A DNA stretch of 64,000 nucleotides from contig JACJYN010000005.1 in the NCBI GenBank assembly GCA_020636095.1, forward strand, positions 496,001-560,000, written 5' to 3'. The position numbers and the translations under genes were made by a program. The stretch comes from Lewinellaceae bacterium. GTDB lineage: Bacteria > Bacteroidota > Bacteroidia > Chitinophagales > Saprospiraceae. Every line of letters begins with the position of its first letter. Positions within the stretch are counted from its first letter, which is position 1. This document shows, piece by piece, positions 10,190 to 18,413 of this stretch. The notes below the pieces were generated by a model that had not been told where the DNA came from, did no database searches, and was given only the letters and a program-made list of their open reading frames with translations.

Positions 10190-11245
10190 CTAAAAAATCA
10201 CCTCCGTGGCCCCATACCCATACCGGGGGTGGAATTCATTACGGAAGGTGCTGACTTCCGGCATTTGCAGAAGGCGGCTGGAGATGGCGTCCCGCAGGCG
10301 GCCCTTTCCGACGCCGTGGATGATAAAAACGCGTTCTACGCCCAGGCGAATAGCCTTGTCGATATAAGATTCAAAGTGAGATAACTGGGTGCGCAGCATC
10401 TCGGACTTGTTCATCTTTTTGAAATTGGCAGAGAGCTTTTCGATGTGCAGGTCGAGCTCTGGTACGAACTCGGCCAGTTCGAGCACTTCGTGAGGCATGC
10501 GTTCGCGTAAGTCGAGCCACTCCTGAGCAGGGCGGGCATTTCGGAGGGTGTAGGACTGAAGGTCCTCCTCTTTCGGATCGATACCGCTCTTCAGGGTTTC
10601 GAACAGGCGGAAGAGGTGAACCCTTTTATTGAGCAGAGGGGCGGTTTTTACCCGGTTGAAGAATTGTTTGGGTTTCAGACGCAGCGTTTTGTGCATTTTA
10701 CTGCTGGTTCCCTGGGTGGTGATGCGCCAGCAGTCGACTTCGAAAAGGGGCCCATCGTTGAGCTGGTCGAAGAGCAGCTCCCCCAAGAGATGGGTAGAGA
10801 CCTGATCCAGCTTTCCAGTGTATCGCAGGCTTACGCGGCCGTTGAGGTACAATTCCAATCCGATGAGGGTATCGTATCGGGTGTCGTTGATAAGAATGAT
10901 CCCGTATTTTTCGGCATGCCCCTGCTGGTTGAGCACCGGATCGAAAGCCAATTGTATGCCGAAGCTCTTCAGGATCGTATATTGCGTTTCTATGGGCGGG
11001 CGATCCGGCTTCTCCTCCTTATTTTTTTGTTTGCCGGGAACGATCTTGGCTTTTACGGAAGGGTGGGCGTCCTGAAAATCTTCCGCCCGCATCAAGTCGT
11101 CGACGAAAGCCGGAATCTCAAAGCCGTTATCATCGAGCAAAACGTTGACCATGCCGTCTTCGAGCATACCCGTAACAACACCTTCATCCCTGGAATGCAG
11201 GAACCGGACCCTCGTGCCGACAGCATACAGCATAGTGTGATTCAT
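10190..11245 (-). CDS. DUF2027/Smr domain protein
   Basis: This 351-residue protein has an N-terminal barrel-like segment (VGTRVRFLHSRDEGVVTG), a central DUF2027-like region (YTILKSFGIQLAFDPVLNQQGH) and a C-terminal Smr domain. The Smr hallmarks are LDLH near residue 268 and HGVGKGRLR near residue 315. Smr domains are nicking endonucleases or nucleic-acid-binding modules, also found in MutS2 and in ribosome rescue factors. This fused form is typical of Bacteroidota and its role is not established. It is convergent with the giant adhesin (35 bp between stops) and divergent from the methyltransferase at 11305. Confidence 0.85.
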   Translation of the reverse strand: MNHTMLYAVGTRVRFLHSRDEGVVTGMLEDGMVNVLLDDNGFEIPAFVDDLMRAEDFQDAHPSVKAKIVPGKQKNKEEKPDRPPIETQYTILKSFGIQLAFDPVLNQQGHAEKYGIILINDTRYDTLIGLELYLNGRVSLRYTGKLDQVSTHLLGELLFDQLNDGPLFEVDCWRITTQGTSSKMHKTLRLKPKQFFNRVKTAPLLNKRVHLFRLFETLKSGIDPKEEDLQSYTLRNARPAQEWLDLRERMPHEVLELAEFVPELDLHIEKLSANFKKMNKSEMLRTQLSHFESYIDKAIRLGVERVFIIHGVGKGRLRDAISSRLLQMPEVSTFRNEFHPRYGYGATEVIF

Positions 11246-11304
11246 TTAGATACAACAGAACAATCCATTTCGTTCGATGTTCAAAAATACCCATTACCTT
11301 TAGC

Positions 11305-11985
11305 GTGAACAAAAAAACGGGCATGAATCTACGCTGGAAGTTGGCGCAGGCGGCGGAAGTCCGGTGGTGGAAGGCCTACCTGCGAAAGAAAAACCCGGAA
11401 GATTATCTAAGACAAAAGGCAGACTACTGGCGTCGGGTATTGCGAACGGCACAGTTTGAGCCGGCGCCCGGCGCGCTTGTTCTCGATGCCGGCTGCGGGC
11501 CGGCGGGTGTATTCCTTATCCTGAACGAGCAGGAAGTGCACGCCGTTGACCCTTTGCTGGAAGCCTATCGGGCCAGTTTATCACATTTCGAGCCCTCCCG
11601 TTATCCCAATGTCCGATTCTTTAATCAACCGCTGGAAGGCTTTCAGCCGCCAGCCCTCTACGACACCATTTTTTGTTTTAACGCCATTAACCACGTAGCG
11701 AACCTGGGAGAGTCGCTGGATGTGCTGGCCGGCGCCCTCAAGCCGGGGGGCCGCCTCTTGCTATCGGTAGACGCTCACAATTATGCTTTCCTGAAAAAGC
11801 TGTTCCAGTGGCTGCCGGGAGATATTCTTCATCCGCATCAATATAGCCTGAAAGAGTACCGGTGTATGGTGGAAGGACAGGGGCTGGAAGTAGAGCGGAC
11901 GGTAAGGCTTAAGGAGGGGGCAGTTTTTGATTATTATCTGATGGTGGTGGGGAGAAAAGCTCGTCTGCAAAAAAGTTTTAATTAA
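11305..11985 (+). CDS. Class I SAM-dependent methyltransferase
   Basis: The 226-residue protein has a Rossmann-type SAM site, VLDAGCGPAG, near residue 57, followed by an acidic strand end (HAVDPL), a motif around IFCFNAINHV and LKPGGRLLLS. This is the ordinary class I methyltransferase fold, and the substrate cannot be told from sequence. A GTG at 11305 opens the frame. An ATG six codons in (11323) is an equally good start. The stop lies inside a TTAATTAACAGAGTA motif that also forms the end of the small transposon at 16353-16513, so the last codons may derive from such an element. Confidence 0.8.
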   Translation: MNKKTGMNLRWKLAQAAEVRWWKAYLRKKNPEDYLRQKADYWRRVLRTAQFEPAPGALVLDAGCGPAGVFLILNEQEVHAVDPLLEAYRASLSHFEPSRYPNVRFFNQPLEGFQPPALYDTIFCFNAINHVANLGESLDVLAGALKPGGRLLLSVDAHNYAFLKKLFQWLPGDILHPHQYSLKEYRCMVEGQGLEVERTVRLKEGAVFDYYLMVVGRKARLQKSFN

Positions 11986-12069
11986 CAGAGTACGCAGTGA
12001 TTTTTTTTGTAGGAGGAGACGGGACTTTTCGCAAACAGCAAATTCCGAACCCCGAACACTCCCCGCCTT

Positions 12070-12507
12070 TCACACCCCAATATCCTCCTTCCACAACCCG
12101 GGTTGTTCTCTGATGAAGGTTTCCATCAATTCGTAGCATTCGGGGCTATCTACTACGGTGACTTCTACGCTTCTGGAAGCCAGCAGTTTCTCCTCGCCCA
12201 TGAACGTCCGGTTTTCGCCGATCACCACTTTAGGAATCTCGTAGAGCAGGATGGCGCCGGTGCACATGGGGCAGGGAGAGAGGGTGGTGTACAGCACGCA
12301 TTCCCGGTAAATGGAGGCGGGCAGGCGGCCCGCATTCTCCAGGGCGTCCATTTCGCCGTGCAGGATGGGGCTACCTTTCTGCACCCGCCGGTTGTGGCCT
12401 CTGCCAATAATCTTGCCGTTGTGGACGAGGACGGACCCGATGGGAATCCCGCCCTCGTCATATCCTTTTTTAGCTTCTTCCAATGCTGCGTTCAGAAATT
12501 TGTCCAT
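12070..12507 (-). CDS. Cytosine deaminase, fungal FCY1-like (CDA fold)
   Basis: The 145-residue protein carries the zinc deaminase motifs HGEMDALE (His50, Glu52) and PCPMC (Cys79, Cys82). The sequence around them (ENAGR, LYTTLSPC, MCTGAI, IPKVVIGEN) and the C-terminus (FI-EQPGLWKEDIG) strongly recall yeast cytosine deaminase Fcy1 and less the TadA or guanine deaminases. Fcy1 converts cytosine to uracil in pyrimidine salvage. Bacterial relatives are usually named only nucleoside deaminase. The start codon is 15 bp downstream of the acetolactate decarboxylase stop on the same strand, so the two may be co-transcribed. Confidence 0.85.
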   Translation of the reverse strand: MDKFLNAALEEAKKGYDEGGIPIGSVLVHNGKIIGRGHNRRVQKGSPILHGEMDALENAGRLPASIYRECVLYTTLSPCPMCTGAILLYEIPKVVIGENRTFMGEEKLLASRSVEVTVVDSPECYELMETFIREQPGLWKEDIGV

Positions 12508-12522
12508 GGTTGACCTGGATTT

Positions 12523-13233
12523 TCATTTTTTCAGAGGTAATACTTTCAGTCCGTCAGACTGGTCTATAGCAATCTGCACATCATCGATTACGCAGTCCAG
12601 AACATGCCCCCCCTTACTTTTGTCGGCGGAGATGAAGTGGAAGTGGTAGCCGGTGGTGCTGGTTCCCTGTACGGCTTCCGGGGTCCGGAAACCAACCATA
12701 GTACCCTGTATCTGTTCGTACTCAAAGGCCACCTGATTGGCAATGGCTTTTGTTAGAGTAGGGTAGGGTGGTTCCTGAGCGGGTACGCTTCGGGTGCGGA
12801 GATACCGGAATACCCCTTCAATTTTAATGGCGTAATAACCGTCTTTATCAGGCAGCTGTTCGTCCAGGTAGGCTTGCACCTGCTGGTAATTCAGCAGTTC
12901 TTTCAGCGACTTTATCTGGTCTGCCTCAAAGGAAGTGACATCGGCGAAGGGCGTTTTCATGGAGGGCTTTACTTTATAGGCCTTGCCATCCGTTTTTACC
13001 TGGTAGAATTGGCCATCCAGGCAGATCATCTCCCCGTCGAGTTTGTCGAAAGTGCCCAACCCGAAGTCGCCCAGGTTTTTTAACCGCCCGAAGGTGGTTG
13101 TCCCGTCGAATTGGCCTTCCATAAGAGCGTCGAAGGTAGACACCTGGAAGATAGCCTCAGGAGCCGGTTTCTGCCCCCCGCAGCTAACGGACAGCAACCC
13201 CAGGCAGCAAGTAACGAATATTTTGATCTTCAT
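12523..13233 (-). CDS. Acetolactate decarboxylase, lipoprotein form
   Basis: Acetolactate decarboxylase (BudA/AlsD family) converts 2-acetolactate to acetoin. The 236-residue product shows the family pattern GLGTFDKLDGEMI near residue 58, GTMVGFRTP, GYHFHFIS and GGHVLD. The last two supply zinc-binding histidines. Unusually, the N-terminus is a lipoprotein signal (LGLLSVSCGG, lipobox Cys near residue 18), so the enzyme should sit in the periplasm or outer membrane, whereas classical BudA is cytoplasmic. No acetolactate synthase lies nearby. The downstream partner is the cytosine deaminase, with no clear metabolic link. Confidence 0.88.
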   Translation of the reverse strand: MKIKIFVTCCLGLLSVSCGGQKPAPEAIFQVSTFDALMEGQFDGTTTFGRLKNLGDFGLGTFDKLDGEMICLDGQFYQVKTDGKAYKVKPSMKTPFADVTSFEADQIKSLKELLNYQQVQAYLDEQLPDKDGYYAIKIEGVFRYLRTRSVPAQEPPYPTLTKAIANQVAFEYEQIQGTMVGFRTPEAVQGTSTTGYHFHFISADKSKGGHVLDCVIDDVQIAIDQSDGLKVLPLKK

Positions 13234-13274
13234 TTTTTAAGTTTTAATTACACATTCCCTAATCAGGTAACCCT

Positions 13275-13422
13275 TCATGAGCCCGCTCTCTTAAGGGAGA
13301 GTACAACCACAAGCGAGATGGCCGCTGCTATCACAATATACCAAGCGAAAGCCATATCATCATGTTGTTTTTCAATGAGCCCGACGGCCACCATCGGGGT
13401 ATTGCCGCCAAAGACGGAGTAA
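13275..13422 (-). pseudogene. C-terminal remnant of an MFS transporter
   Basis: The translated segment reads YSVFGGNTPMVAVGLIE followed by a hydrophobic helix (WYIVIAAAISLVVVLSL) and a short basic tail. It resembles the last two membrane segments of metabolite:H+ symporters of the ProP type in the major facilitator superfamily. The upstream frame has no transporter features, and no further membrane segments precede it, so only a fragment remains. The surrounding 13234-13709 stretch has no other gene; it also holds a transposon end at 13600-13638. Confidence 0.5.
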
Positions 13423-13599
13423 GTCAGGATTCGGGGCGGCGCCCCTGGCCTGAACCGCTGCGGTATAAAGCGCCACATATTCATCGAATGCCTTACAGGC
13501 CGGATAGCAAAAGTGTCCGGTAAAGTCAATGTCTTCCAAAAGGTGTTTGTGGCAAAGATTTCATCTTGGGGGCAAAGTGAAGATAAGACAAATATAGGC

Positions 13600-13638
13600 C
13601 GAAATTGTCGATCAACAACTTCGTTCCCGGCGCACTAG
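13600..13638. repeat. Single end of the TGCGCCGGGAACGAA element
   Basis: The end reads TTCGTTCCCGGCGCACTAG on the plus strand. Its reverse complement matches the left end of the complete element at 36166-36331 over about 45 bases with few changes. No partner end is seen nearby, so this is a truncated copy. Confidence 0.5.
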
Positions 13639-13709
13639 AAACGTGCCACTTTTAAACCCTTTCGGTTTTCTATCCGTTTTCAACAAGATCAACAACCTAA
13701 ACAAGACGA

Positions 13710-14687
13710 ATGAACAACCTAAAGAAGATTCTTCAACTCCTCCCATTGGTACTGTTGGCCTCGCTTTTGGCCTGCAACAACACCCAGGAAGGCGTGCCCA
13801 CCGTTGGGTTTGTCGACGCATTTGAAGACAGCACGATCGGCCAGGCCCGCGTTGGCTTCCTGGCCGCGCTGAAGGAGGCCGGCTTTTCGGAAGAAGAGCA
13901 GACGATAAACCTGATCTACCGCAACGCCCAGGGCGATATTCCCACCCTGGCGCAGATCATCCGGTACCTGATCACTCAGGAAGTGGATTTGATTGCCACC
14001 TGCCCGTCTTTGTCGACCATTGCTGCTATTCAAAACACCAGGGATATACCCATCTTCATGATGGTCTCTCCCACACCCGCCCTAATGGAAGTAGAAGATG
14101 CTCAGGGCAATGCTCCGGCCAATTTGTTCGGGGTGGCGGAAAACCTGAATTACATTGATACTTCCTTTTCCATCATTCCGAAGTTGGTGCAGCCTAAAGG
14201 AGCACAACTGCGGGTGGGCTTGTTGTACAACCAGTCAGAGCCTCAATCGGTGGATGCCTACAACCGCCTTCAGGGCCTGGCCGTTAACCTGGGTGTTGAG
14301 TTGGTGGCTCGCCCGGTCAACACCACCGCCGATGTGCAACTCGTTACCAGCGCCCTGCTCAATGAAGACATCGACGCCTTCTTCGCCAACCCGGATAACA
14401 CGATCTTCGGCTCGTTCGAGACCATCGTGAAGGCCTGCAACGAGGCCGGCGTACCGGTCTTTACCAGCGAGGCGGGCCTGGTAGCGCGGGGGGCCGTGGC
14501 GGCTTACGGCGCTGACCTGTACCAGTGGGGGCATCAGGCGGGACAGCAGGCGGCGGTCTTTCTGAAAAGTAAGTCTACGGAAGGCTTGAAATGGGAGATG
14601 GTAGCGGTTCGGAAGCGGGTGTATAATCCTGAATCGGCGGAGCGGTTTGGGATAAAGGCGCCGAAGGAGTACAAGGCGATAGAGTAG
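13710..14687 (+). CDS. ABC importer substrate-binding lipoprotein (TrpX-like)
   Basis: The 325-residue protein starts with a lipoprotein signal (LLASLLACNN). It has the two-lobed layout of the ABC_sub_bind family (PF04392, as in TrpX): VGFVDAFEDSTIGQARVGF, INLIYRNAQGD, DLIATCPSLST, IPIFMMVSPTP, VGLLYNQSEP and PVFTSEAGLV. Such proteins capture small ligands (tryptophan or tyrosine in studied cases) at the membrane and hand them to a branched-chain-type permease. The permease and ATPase follow directly, giving a complete three-gene importer. The ligand here is unknown. Confidence 0.88.
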   Translation: MNNLKKILQLLPLVLLASLLACNNTQEGVPTVGFVDAFEDSTIGQARVGFLAALKEAGFSEEEQTINLIYRNAQGDIPTLAQIIRYLITQEVDLIATCPSLSTIAAIQNTRDIPIFMMVSPTPALMEVEDAQGNAPANLFGVAENLNYIDTSFSIIPKLVQPKGAQLRVGLLYNQSEPQSVDAYNRLQGLAVNLGVELVARPVNTTADVQLVTSALLNEDIDAFFANPDNTIFGSFETIVKACNEAGVPVFTSEAGLVARGAVAAYGADLYQWGHQAGQQAAVFLKSKSTEGLKWEMVAVRKRVYNPESAERFGIKAPKEYKAIE

Positions 14688-14730
14688 CCTTCCCCGAGTT
14701 GACTAACAGCAAGAACTACAACCTTAATCA

Positions 14731-15600
14731 ATGATCTTCTACCTCACAGCCCTCATTCAGGGGCTTTGCCTCTCCGCCATGGGGCTGGGAATCTTCATCA
14801 CCATGAAGATTTTCCGCATTCCGGATATCACCACCGACGGCAGCTATACGCTGGGCGCAGCGGTGACGGCGGCCCTTCTGATGCAGGGTTGGCCCCTGCT
14901 ACCCGTTGTCGGGGTAACGATCCTCGCGGGGGCGTTGGCGGGGGTGCTGACCGGGCTGGTCCATACCCGCCTGAAGATCGACGCGCTGCTGGCGGGTATT
15001 CTGGTCATGACCGGCCTGTATTCGGTCAATCTCAGCATCCTGGGGCGTTCGAATATTCCTTTGATCAATATCGACACCGTCTTTTCGGCACTGGCTATCT
15101 TCGATCGGCCCCTTTACAATGAGCTGTGGGTGAGCCTGCTGTTCCTGGGCGTGCTGAGCGCCCTGCTGGCTTACATGCTGCGCACCGATTTCGGCATTGC
15201 CATGCGGGCCACCGGCAACAGCGAATCCATGACCCGCGCCATGGGCATCAACAACGACCGCATGAAGATCACCGGGCTGGCCATCGCCAATGCTTTGACC
15301 GCGCTGAGCGGCTTCCTGGCCGCCCAATATCAAAATTTCACGGACATTAACATGGGCATCGGCATCGTGCTGGTGGGCCTGGGTTCGGTGCTCATCGGCG
15401 ACGCATTGATCAACTGGCTGGGCATCCGGCACATCTGGCTGCAGCTGCTATTCGTCATGCTGGGTTGTATCCTCTTTCAGCTGGTCCTGGCGGTGGCCTT
15501 ATCTCTGGGAGTCAACCCGAATATGCTCAAGTTGATAACCTCCGTTTGTGTATTGGCCATCGTGGCCATTCCACGGCTGGCAAGAAGACAAAGATCATGA
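14731..15600 (+). CDS. ABC transporter permease (TrpY-like)
   Basis: The 289-residue integral membrane protein has about eight hydrophobic segments. Near the N-terminus it carries IFRIPDITTDGSYTLGAAV, the signature of the branched-chain permease type (BPD_transp_2) that pairs with TrpX-like binding proteins. MRATGNSESMTRAMGIN is the cytoplasmic coupling-helix region. Its stop overlaps the ATPase start by four bases (ATGA), which indicates translational coupling. Confidence 0.87.
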   Translation: MIFYLTALIQGLCLSAMGLGIFITMKIFRIPDITTDGSYTLGAAVTAALLMQGWPLLPVVGVTILAGALAGVLTGLVHTRLKIDALLAGILVMTGLYSVNLSILGRSNIPLINIDTVFSALAIFDRPLYNELWVSLLFLGVLSALLAYMLRTDFGIAMRATGNSESMTRAMGINNDRMKITGLAIANALTALSGFLAAQYQNFTDINMGIGIVLVGLGSVLIGDALINWLGIRHIWLQLLFVMLGCILFQLVLAVALSLGVNPNMLKLITSVCVLAIVAIPRLARRQRS

Positions 15601-16346
15601 TAAAACTCGACCACATAACGAAAGTATTCAACCGGGGTGAGGTCAATGAGGTCAACGCTTTAAACGATGTCAGCCTCCAAATTGCCCAGGGTGAATTTGT
15701 GGTGCTGGTGGGCGCCAACGGCTCCGGCAAGACCACTTTGCTGAATATCATCTCCGGGGCGGTGTTGCCTAGTGAGGGGTCCGTTTTGCTACACGGTGAG
15801 GAGGTCTCCCGACTGCCCGAGCACAAGCGCAGCCGCTGGGTGGCCCGCGTTTTTCAGAATCCCCTGGCAGGCACCGCTCCGGAGCTGAGCATACTCGACA
15901 ACTTTCGCCTGGCGGCCCTGCGCACCCAGCGCAAAAAACTGAAGATCGGCATCGACGGCGCCTTTAAGGCCTCCGTTCGTGAAAAGATCGCCGGGCTGGG
16001 CCTCGGGCTGGAAGATAAACTTCCGCAGCCCATGGGTACCCTCTCCGGAGGCCAGCGCCAGGCCCTCACCCTGCTGATGAGCGTCATGGACCATACCGAT
16101 ATCCTGCTGCTCGACGAACCGACCGCCGCCCTCGACCCCAAGTCGGCGGAGGTCGTCCTGCAAACCGCCGAGCGCCTCATCCGGGAGTATCAGCTGACCA
16201 CCGTGCTCATAACCCACAACCTGCGGGAAACCCAGCGCTTCGGTAGCCGCCTCATTCAAATGAACAGAGGGCGCATTGCCCGCGACCTGGATGGCGCCGC
16301 CAAGGAAAAACTGGAATTGGAAGAGATGTACAGCTGGTTTGGGTAA
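15597..16346 (+). CDS. ABC transporter ATP-binding protein (TrpZ-like)
   Basis: The 249-residue ATPase has Walker A (GANGSGKTTLLN), the Q-loop region (RVFQNPLAGTAPELSI), the ABC signature LSGGQRQALTLL, Walker B LLLDEPTAALDP and the H-loop (LITHNL). The frame is open further upstream, but the ATG at 15597 was chosen because it overlaps the permease stop and begins the normal family N-terminus (IKLDHITKVFN). It powers import by the TrpXYZ-like system. A 161-bp transposon-like element lies immediately after its stop. Confidence 0.9.
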   Translation: MIKLDHITKVFNRGEVNEVNALNDVSLQIAQGEFVVLVGANGSGKTTLLNIISGAVLPSEGSVLLHGEEVSRLPEHKRSRWVARVFQNPLAGTAPELSILDNFRLAALRTQRKKLKIGIDGAFKASVREKIAGLGLGLEDKLPQPMGTLSGGQRQALTLLMSVMDHTDILLLDEPTAALDPKSAEVVLQTAERLIREYQLTTVLITHNLRETQRFGSRLIQMNRGRIARDLDGAAKEKLELEEMYSWFG

Positions 16347-16347
16347 A

Positions 16348-16518
16348 TTAAGTACTCTGTTAAATAAATATCTTATGCTTCTGGCCGTGCCTTTTCGCCC
16401 TACTCTTCGTCCCGTCCTCGCCTTGATAGCTAAGGCTATCAGGCTCCGGGCGCTCCTCGATTAGAACGAAAATCCATCGCCCAGAAACGATAATTTACTT
16501 AATTAACAGAGTATTAAG
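16348..16518. mobile_element. MITE-like element, TACTCTGTTAA ends, 5-bp target duplication
   Basis: TACTCTGTTAA begins at 16353, and its inverted copy TTAACAGAGTA ends at 16513. The AT-rich inner parts (AAATAAATATC and GATAATTTACTT) continue the imperfect symmetry. TTAAG is present on both sides (16348-16352 and 16514-16518), a probable 5-bp target duplication. The 161-bp body contains a small palindrome (TTGATAGCTAAGGCTATCA) and no gene. It fills the space between the ABC ATPase and the convergent flippase. A lone copy of the end lies at 11979-11993. Confidence 0.65.
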
Positions 16519-16559
16519 GAGGATAAAGGTAGGGCATCACTGCGTTCGCCTTCCTCTGG

Positions 16560-18092
16560 TTAGTCCACACGCAGAAAAGTGGGATCCTTGCCCGTATACT
16601 TCAGAATCCGGTCGGCGGCGAAGTTGTTGATATCGCCTGAAACTTTCCAGCCCAGGGTGAGGCTGCCGTAGATAACCGTGATCAGGCCGGAACGGACGAT
16701 GATGTCCACCACAAAGTTGGGGAAGGAATCGGGCAGCCAAAAGCCCGCGGCCAGGCTGATACCTCCAATCACCAGTGCCTTCAGGGTATTGATGGAAAAA
16801 GGATGAAATCCAAACTTGCTGTATATAAAGGACAGGGAAGCCAGGTTGACCAGGGTGAGGGTAGCCGCAGTGGCCAGGGCGGCGCCGGCCAACCCGTACC
16901 ATTGGATGAAGAAATAATTGGAAGTGGCCGTTATCACACAAGTGCTCAGTTTCAGGATGAGGTCGAAACGATAGTGGGGAGAATGGATGATGATATAACC
17001 GTTGTACCCATTCATCACGTGGATTAACTGCCCGAAGCACAGTAGGATAGCTGCGGTACGGCCCGCTTCGTATTCCGGCCCGAGCATGGTGATGGCGTTG
17101 TCTATGTTGGCCCAGATGCCCACGAAGAGCAGAATGGCCAGGATGGTATTGTTGATCGCGGTTTGCCGGTAAATCTGGCGTACCTTCACCAGGTCCTGGT
17201 CCTTCATGGCCTGGGCAATGAGCGGGGAGGTGATCGAAGAGATTCCCATGTGGGGCATGGTAATGACGCTGGCTATGAGCATAAACACCGTATAAATCCC
17301 CCCCAGTTGAAAGCCCAGTAACGGACTAACCATCAGGATGTCGATGGTCGTTATGATGCGGTTGCCAATCTGCGAGAAGATAGTAAACAGGGAAAAGTTC
17401 ATCATCTCCCGGAAGATCGGCCGCCTGAAGATTCGCCAGCCCTGCCGGGAGATGCGTAGCGCACCCAGTGAACGCAGGAAAACGGCCAGGATCAGGACGT
17501 TTATGCCGTTCTTGAGGGCAAACAGTTTAATGAAAACATCCGTATCGATCCATCCCCAATAAAAGAGGCCGATCAGGATTAGCGTCAGCAGGCGGCTGAC
17601 TACCTCGGCGAGAAAAATGGGAAACCGCGGCCGGAACAGAGCGCTGGCAAAGCTTTTGAGCAGCTCGAAGTAGGTGACGATGACAACCATCAGGGGGATC
17701 AGGTAGTAGTAGTGCGATACAAAAGCTTCGCTGCGTTTGTCGGAAAATAGCTGGACAATCAGGGGTTCGAACAGGAGGGCCGCCAGGGTGAGCAGAATGA
17801 GGATGATCGTCGACAGAGATAGGATGAGGCTCAAAAAACGCTTCTGGCTATCGGTATCGTCGCGAAAGTAGGGGAAGTATTTGATCGTTACGCTGTTCAG
17901 CCCGAAAAGGCTGACCATGGCCAGGGTGTAGGCCGTAAATACGAGCCATTGTGAAAAGCCGTATACTTCCGTCCCCAATGTCTTGGGAAAAAGAAGGACG
18001 CTGATTACAAAACCTAAAGCAGCGCCAGCGTAGAGGATGATCCCCGAAACAACACCTTGCCTTATTATTACACCCATCTCTTCTTTTGTCAA
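16560..18092 (-). CDS. Polysaccharide flippase (Wzx/oligosaccharide flippase family)
   Basis: The 510-residue protein has about 14 hydrophobic segments along its whole length. The N-terminal motif (GVVSGIILYAGAALGFVISVLLFPKTLGTEVYG) is typical of the polysaccharide biosynthesis/MATE-like flippase superfamily. Such proteins move lipid-linked oligosaccharide repeat units across the inner membrane for capsule, O-antigen or exopolysaccharide assembly. It opens the polysaccharide block and is divergent from the sulfotransferase and glycosyltransferase genes, with a small transposon between them. No polymerase (Wzy) is seen in the window. Confidence 0.87.
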   Translation of the reverse strand: MTKEEMGVIIRQGVVSGIILYAGAALGFVISVLLFPKTLGTEVYGFSQWLVFTAYTLAMVSLFGLNSVTIKYFPYFRDDTDSQKRFLSLILSLSTIILILLTLAALLFEPLIVQLFSDKRSEAFVSHYYYLIPLMVVIVTYFELLKSFASALFRPRFPIFLAEVVSRLLTLILIGLFYWGWIDTDVFIKLFALKNGINVLILAVFLRSLGALRISRQGWRIFRRPIFREMMNFSLFTIFSQIGNRIITTIDILMVSPLLGFQLGGIYTVFMLIASVITMPHMGISSITSPLIAQAMKDQDLVKVRQIYRQTAINNTILAILLFVGIWANIDNAITMLGPEYEAGRTAAILLCFGQLIHVMNGYNGYIIIHSPHYRFDLILKLSTCVITATSNYFFIQWYGLAGAALATAATLTLVNLASLSFIYSKFGFHPFSINTLKALVIGGISLAAGFWLPDSFPNFVVDIIVRSGLITVIYGSLTLGWKVSGDINNFAADRILKYTGKDPTFLRVD

Positions 18093-18237
18093 AGGGCGCT
18101 AAATTAGCAAAAGTAGGATTCACATTTATGCTTTCTAATATTTAAATCTTAGTTTTGCCCTCCTCAAAGAATTAGGTTTTTCATCCGGTTTCATAGTTCG
18201 AGGCTCATCCGCTTAACTTCAGGTGGCCCTTTGCTTT

Positions 18238-18404
18238 AAAAATTAGTAACTATTCAGCATCATGGTGATTTAACCCCTGGCGCGAAATTTTGTAGGCTTT
18301 TTTTGCCGGAACCCCTTCTCATTCCCCTTGAAAGGGGAAGGTTTGCTTACAAAATTTCGCACCAGAGGCATCCATAGCCTTATGCTAAATAGTAACAAAA
18401 ATTA
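18238..18404. mobile_element. MITE of the GTWACTATTYAGCAT family, copy 1, 8-bp target duplication
   Basis: The element runs 18246-18396 (151 bp) with ends GTAACTATTCAGCAT and ATGCTAAATAGTAAC. The exact 8-bp duplication AAAAATTA flanks it (18238-18245 and 18397-18404). Copies at 37497 and 44817 share the ends and the interior (a CCTTTCAAGGGGAATG-type core). No coding capacity. GTAA ends with 8-bp duplications are known for IS66-family elements, so an IS66-type transposase may have moved it. It ends 17 bp before the sulfotransferase start. Confidence 0.85.
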
Positions 18405-18413
18405 TTTGAAAAG

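Noticed and set aside
15465..16346. Extended start for the ABC ATPase at 15465
   Set aside because: The extra 44 residues overlap the permease gene out of frame. The ATG overlapping the permease stop is the conserved start.
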